Below are positions 14,517 to 17,071 of a DNA stretch of 17,071 nt, one piece after another. Each line of letters begins with the position of its first letter. Within the stretch, counting starts at the first letter, position 1. The position numbers were made by a program, and so were the translations under genes. The notes under the pieces are model-generated. The model was not told where the DNA came from. It ran no database searches and saw nothing but the letters and a program-made list of their open reading frames with translations. The stretch is from Pseudomonadota bacterium (GTDB lineage Bacteria > Bdellovibrionota > Bacteriovoracia > Bacteriovoracales > Bacteriovoracaceae): positions 1 through 17,071 of the forward strand of contig JAEYUK010000029.1 of assembly GCA_023432655.1 (NCBI GenBank), written 5' to 3'.

Positions 14517-15746
14517 TTGAGCCGTGAGCTCATGGTCCGCTCCCAGGCCGACTTTGGGTTAAGTTTAATTGAACAGAACCGTAATACGTATGATTCACTG
14601 GAAGGAAAGCCTGATGATCAGCAGTGGCTCTTTCTAAGATCCATTATCACCTCCCTGGCCCCACAATATGTAGAGAGTTCGGAAGTTAAGAACCCATTAA
14701 ATGATATTCACGCCGCGATGTACTCGCCTTACTACTTGATTGGTCTACGTGAAGATGATCCGCGCATCCGTTCGGTGAGCGGGATTTATGCTTTTTCTTC
14801 TTGGAATAAACCAAAGGACGTGATCGTTTCCTTGGATGCCGTAAAGGCCCGGTACAAAGAATGGATTGACCGCGCCTCTAATCTCGTGAACCGCGAATTG
14901 ACAGAAGTTCAGCAGCCCGATCCACTCCAAACTCTTTCAAGTGCCAACATTGAATCCGAACCATGGATGGTGACTCCACTTGATGCTCTTCAGACCATCA
15001 CTGACTTTCTTGAAAAAAATCCTCCCGGAGAAAGACAGCAGGATTTTAAACGCATTTATCAGGACACTTTAGAGAAGTTAAAAAAGATCCATGACACTAT
15101 CGCTGTGACGATCATCACAGGGGACGTTTCTTCTGGATTTGATGACAGTGGTCTTACCCCAATTGAACAAATCTATGAAACGGCCCAACTCAAATACGGA
15201 ATCGTAGTTCTTCAGGCCCGACTTGAAATGATCGTACGCCTCTCCCTATTGGAATATATTAAAAATAGTCCAGAAGAAGATCAAGTGCTGATAGCTCAGC
15301 TCTTGGCAGCGGACCGCTTTTTTGAGTCCATCGGACGCATGAGCGGCACAACGAGCTTTGCCGTTTTAAGGGAAGACATCAAACGTGGTAAGGCCTACAC
15401 CATGATGAACCTGTCGAGCTTCATGAGTATTTTTGGCCCTAACATCAACCGGTCTCTTCAGAAAATGTATAACTCTGAAAGGCAGTCTCCTCCTTCCGTT
15501 GCCCAATCTTATAAAGATCTTCGTACCTCCATGTGTTTTCTGGTTCTAGGCGCAGAAAATGTGGAACAATGGATTGATCTTAGACTTTGCAGTGGTCTTA
15601 AAATGGAGGCGATGGAGCCAGGTGGACCTGAGTCGGTAACTTTGAATTCAGACACATTTAAACAAGATCTGGCCAAACGTGCCTGTACTTACCGAGAGTA
15701 CTTCAGACAAAGTGATATCTACCAGAAATGGGGAATTAAAAATTAG
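14517..15746 (+). CDS. Unknown helical protein, possibly 3' part of a split exported protein
   Basis: The frame runs for 409 codons from TTG at 14517 (or 404 from ATG at 14532) and is in the same frame as the gene before it, separated only by TGA plus two codons. Neither start has a convincing ribosome site. The ATG that overlaps the upstream stop (ATGA, 14507-14510) is in another frame and closes after six codons. The protein is helical, with no signal peptide or membrane segment, yet it has three cysteines (C340, C358, C390) like its exported neighbour, which suits a carboxy-terminal half of an exported protein. It may be an independent coupled gene, a fragment of an interrupted gene, or the result of a sequence error at the TGA. 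Its end overlaps the opposing DedA gene by 11 bases. Confidence 0.65.
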   Translation: MSRELMVRSQADFGLSLIEQNRNTYDSLEGKPDDQQWLFLRSIITSLAPQYVESSEVKNPLNDIHAAMYSPYYLIGLREDDPRIRSVSGIYAFSSWNKPKDVIVSLDAVKARYKEWIDRASNLVNRELTEVQQPDPLQTLSSANIESEPWMVTPLDALQTITDFLEKNPPGERQQDFKRIYQDTLEKLKKIHDTIAVTIITGDVSSGFDDSGLTPIEQIYETAQLKYGIVVLQARLEMIVRLSLLEYIKNSPEEDQVLIAQLLAADRFFESIGRMSGTTSFAVLREDIKRGKAYTMMNLSSFMSIFGPNINRSLQKMYNSERQSPPSVAQSYKDLRTSMCFLVLGAENVEQWIDLRLCSGLKMEAMEPGGPESVTLNSDTFKQDLAKRACTYREYFRQSDIYQKWGIKN

Positions 15747-15768
15747 TAGTCATGTGTTTTCGGTAGAT
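15717..15768. repeat. Inverted repeat enclosing two convergent stop codons
   Basis: ATCTACC (15717-15723) and GGTAGAT (15762-15768) are perfect inverted copies. With a bulged A, the pairing extends by GAAA/TTTC. The 38-base centre holds both stop codons of the overlapping convergent genes. It could form a long hairpin in both transcripts. No T tract follows on either side, so it is not a classical terminator. Confidence 0.4.
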
Positions 15769-16404
15769 GGCACGAGCGAGCCAAATTAAAAAGACAACTC
15801 CGAAAATTATCAGAAGCAGTAGTTTAAATTCTTTTATTTTCTCCAGGATCACGTTCCCATAGGTGGCAACGAGAAGAATTTGCGTCGGAACCGAAACAAG
15901 TGCTGCCAAACCATCTACAAGCATAAACTTCCACAAAGGGATTCCAAAAATCCCACAGCTAAGATGTCCGGGGAAACGAAGCCCCGGAGTAAAACGAAAA
16001 ATTCCGCAAGTTAGTCCGCCGAATTTTAAAAACCACGAGTTGATCTTCTCAAAGACGCCACTTTTTATTCTTTGGTTGTAAAACCTGGTCTTAATAATTT
16101 TTGCTCCGAAGTATTTTCCAATAAAATAGACCAGTAGATCCGAGGCAAAAACGGCAATGAAGCAAACGACAGAAAGGACCAAGGGGTCTACCCCTACGGC
16201 CCCAGGATAGGGAGGAGGAAAAGTAACAGGATCTTTTGCCATATAAGCAATTAGGCCAGCGGAAACTAACACCAACTCTTCCGGAACAGGAAAACCGAAA
16301 GAACTTGCGAGCATAAAGATAACAATTAAAGAGTACACAATGCCGGGCTGATAGGCATAATCAGAAAAAATTGAAAGAAGTCCTGTTGCGGAAAAGTCGA
16401 ACAT
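15736..16404 (-). CDS. DedA-family inner membrane protein
   Basis: This membrane protein of 222 residues (226 if started at the GTG at 16416) has several hydrophobic segments and the DedA/SNARE-associated-type signatures. FGFPVPEELVLVSAG lies in the first re-entrant region, and SDLLVYFIGK follows. IFRFTPGLRFPGHLSCG carries the paired arginines characteristic of DedA proteins. The family moves polyprenyl or glycerophospholipids across the membrane and supports envelope homeostasis. The start is ambiguous: the GTG has AGGG only one base before it, and the ATG at 16404 has it 13 bases away. A 25-codon membrane ORF ends just upstream in the same frame, so translation may be coupled. The 3' end overlaps the rightward gene by 11 bases. 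Confidence 0.9.
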   Translation of the reverse strand: MFDFSATGLLSIFSDYAYQPGIVYSLIVIFMLASSFGFPVPEELVLVSAGLIAYMAKDPVTFPPPYPGAVGVDPLVLSVVCFIAVFASDLLVYFIGKYFGAKIIKTRFYNQRIKSGVFEKINSWFLKFGGLTCGIFRFTPGLRFPGHLSCGIFGIPLWKFMLVDGLAALVSVPTQILLVATYGNVILEKIKEFKLLLLIIFGVVFLIWLARAIYRKHMTTNF

Positions 16405-16419
16405 ATTGGCCAGCACACC

Positions 16420-16497
16420 CTAATACATTTCAATAAAACAAAGAGCAGCAATAAAAATAAAAGGACCTAATACAATAAGCCACAGTTTTAACGCCAT
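16420..16497 (-). CDS. 25-residue single-span membrane peptide
   Basis: ATG at 16497 is followed by 25 codons and TAG. The peptide starts MALKLWLIVLGPFIFIAALC and ends FIEMY: a basic residue at the amino end, then one unbroken hydrophobic span. A well-spaced GAGGA ribosome site (16506-16502) lies five bases upstream, the best evidence that it is translated. It is in the same frame as dedA, with one codon (GGT) between its TAG and the dedA GTG. It could be a small membrane partner of DedA, or a leader peptide that delivers ribosomes to dedA. No homolog can be named. Confidence 0.55.
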   Translation of the reverse strand: MALKLWLIVLGPFIFIAALCFIEMY

Positions 16498-16562
16498 ACA
16501 ATCCTCACTAAAAAAAATTAAGTAAATTTTCTATCTAGGATGAAAAATGAATTTTTTTGTGA

Positions 16563-16573
16563 ATAGATAAGAG
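16563..16573 (-). repeat. Left copy of an inverted 11-base element
   Basis: ATAGATAAGAG here is the exact reverse complement of CTCTTATCTAT at 16811-16821. Read on the minus strand, this copy lies about 66 bases before the start of the small membrane ORF. Confidence 0.45.
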
Positions 16574-16795
16574 ATTAAAACGGATGGATACAATGAGAGC
16601 TGGCATAATTCCCCACGCAATTTATAGAAGTTCTAATGGCGACCCTACCATCGATAACTTCCACAGAAATGCCTGCAGAACCCTTAATATCTGGAATTTA
16701 ACCACCCTCCCTTTTTCGCGTCAAGCTTAAAATACCAGAGCACTTTCACTAGAAATTGTCCAATACACTGAACAATCATTCTTAATATCACGGTC

Positions 16796-16824
16796 TAATC
16801 AAACGATCAGCTCTTATCTATAAT
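16796..16824 (+). promoter_or_regulatory. Promoter of the YceI-family gene
   Basis: TATAAT at 16819-16824 is a perfect -10, 37 bases before the ATG. With a 17-base spacer the -35 would be TAATCA (16796-16801), a poor match, which suggests either an activator or a non-consensus sigma factor. Confidence 0.5.
16811..16821 (+). repeat. Right copy of an inverted 11-base element
   Basis: CTCTTATCTAT overlaps the -10 hexamer of the YceI promoter and is the inverted match of 16563-16573. The position is suitable for an operator or a shared promoter motif. Confidence 0.45.
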
Positions 16825-16861
16825 GGAGTTAACTGATAACAAATAATCACAGGAGATTTAT

Positions 16862-17071
16862 ATGTTAAATACATACCTCATAGACCCCTCTCACTCGACT
16901 GCAAGCTTTAGCATTAAGCACATGATGATCGCCAAAGTACACGGCGGCTTCGAAAAGCTCTCAGGGAAATTAGAATATGATCCTCAAGATCTCTCAAAAG
17001 CAAAGGTAGAAGCAAGCATTGAGGTGGCAAGTATCTCCACCCGGGATGCTCAACGAGATGCCCATTTAAAG
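16862..17071 (+). CDS. YceI-family protein, amino-terminal part
   Basis: Seventy codons are visible before the window ends. The protein starts MLNTYLIDPSHSTASFSIKH and continues with VHGGFEKLSGKLEYD and VASISTRDAQRDAHLK, the standard YceI lipocalin-like pattern. YceI proteins bind isoprenoid-type lipids; many are periplasmic, but this one has no signal peptide and so appears cytoplasmic. AGGAGA (16851-16856) is a strong, well-placed ribosome site for the ATG at 16862. The gene is cut by the window edge, not truncated in the genome as far as can be seen. Confidence 0.92.
   Translation, partial: MLNTYLIDPSHSTASFSIKHMMIAKVHGGFEKLSGKLEYDPQDLSKAKVEASIEVASISTRDAQRDAHLK

Larger units (their letters stand above)
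16498..16861. other. 364-base divergent intergenic region
   Basis: This is the longest gene-free stretch, between the leftward DedA unit and the rightward YceI gene. It is AT-rich near both genes. It holds a recognisable -10 for YceI, an inverted pair of an 11-base element, and a 45-48 codon rightward frame (16584 or 16593 to 16730) with no ribosome site that I do not accept as a gene. I see no tRNA, terminator or mobile element in it. Confidence 0.6.

Noticed and set aside
14507..14527. ATGA overlap of stop and start, a classic coupled-gene junction
   Set aside because: The ATG frame closes after six codons (MSRLEP then TGA), so it cannot start the downstream protein unless a frameshift or sequence error is present.
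16584..16730. A rightward frame of 45-48 codons in the DedA-YceI spacer
   Set aside because: It has no ribosome site, no recognisable composition or motif, and lies among regulatory sequence; open frames of this length arise by chance.

Overview
The window is chromosomal DNA from a moderately AT-rich Gram-negative bacterium. Signal peptides, a lipoprotein, an L,D-transpeptidase and many small periplasmic proteins of no recognised family suggest a member of the Bdellovibrionota (Bdellovibrio/Bacteriovorax-like predators or relatives). That assignment is an inference from gene content and style; no rRNA or other marker is present. There is no prophage, insertion sequence, CRISPR array or rRNA. 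One tRNA gene, tRNA-Cys(GCA), is present with a textbook terminator.

Layout. 1-124: start of a leftward gene cut by the window edge. 229-1005: helical lipoprotein resembling the DUF6279 family. 1002-4225 (leftward): a two-gene non-homologous end-joining operon, ku then ligD (phosphoesterase-ligase-polymerase order, all key residues present). 4364-5939 (rightward): Gfo/Idh/MocA oxidoreductase and a small exported protein. 5943-7346 (leftward): secreted L,D-transpeptidase with a calcium-loop-like insertion. 7561-8277 (rightward): pyridoxamine-phosphate-oxidase-like stress protein and a 68-residue protein with an ESFPASDPP motif. 8396-9376: bacterial deoxyhypusine-synthase-like protein behind a GC-rich structured leader. 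9401-11410 (leftward): soluble PAS-GAF-PAS histidine kinase. 11514-12758: adenosine deaminase. 12860-12983: tRNA-Cys and terminator. 13086-15746: exported Cys-containing proteins of unknown function; the last two reading frames are in the same frame and separated by one TGA. 15736-16497 (leftward): DedA membrane protein preceded by a 25-residue membrane peptide gene. 16862-end: start of a YceI-family protein.

How the genes work together. Only Ku-LigD is a clear pathway: double-strand break binding, end processing, fill-in and ligation. The 7561-8277 pair looks like a stress operon. The other genes appear to be independent units.

Most notable. (1) A probable split or nonsense-interrupted exported protein at 13560-15746. 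(2) A compact two-hairpin leader before a deoxyhypusine-synthase-like gene whose catalytic lysine position is glycine. (3) Four convergent gene pairs with almost no space between stop codons, including an intrinsic terminator for the L,D-transpeptidase that lies inside the end of the opposing coding region. (4) A 25-codon membrane ORF in frame with, and directly before, the DedA gene. (5) An 11-base element repeated in inverted orientation in the region between DedA and YceI. I did not find evidence for a complete new multi-gene defence or secretion system.
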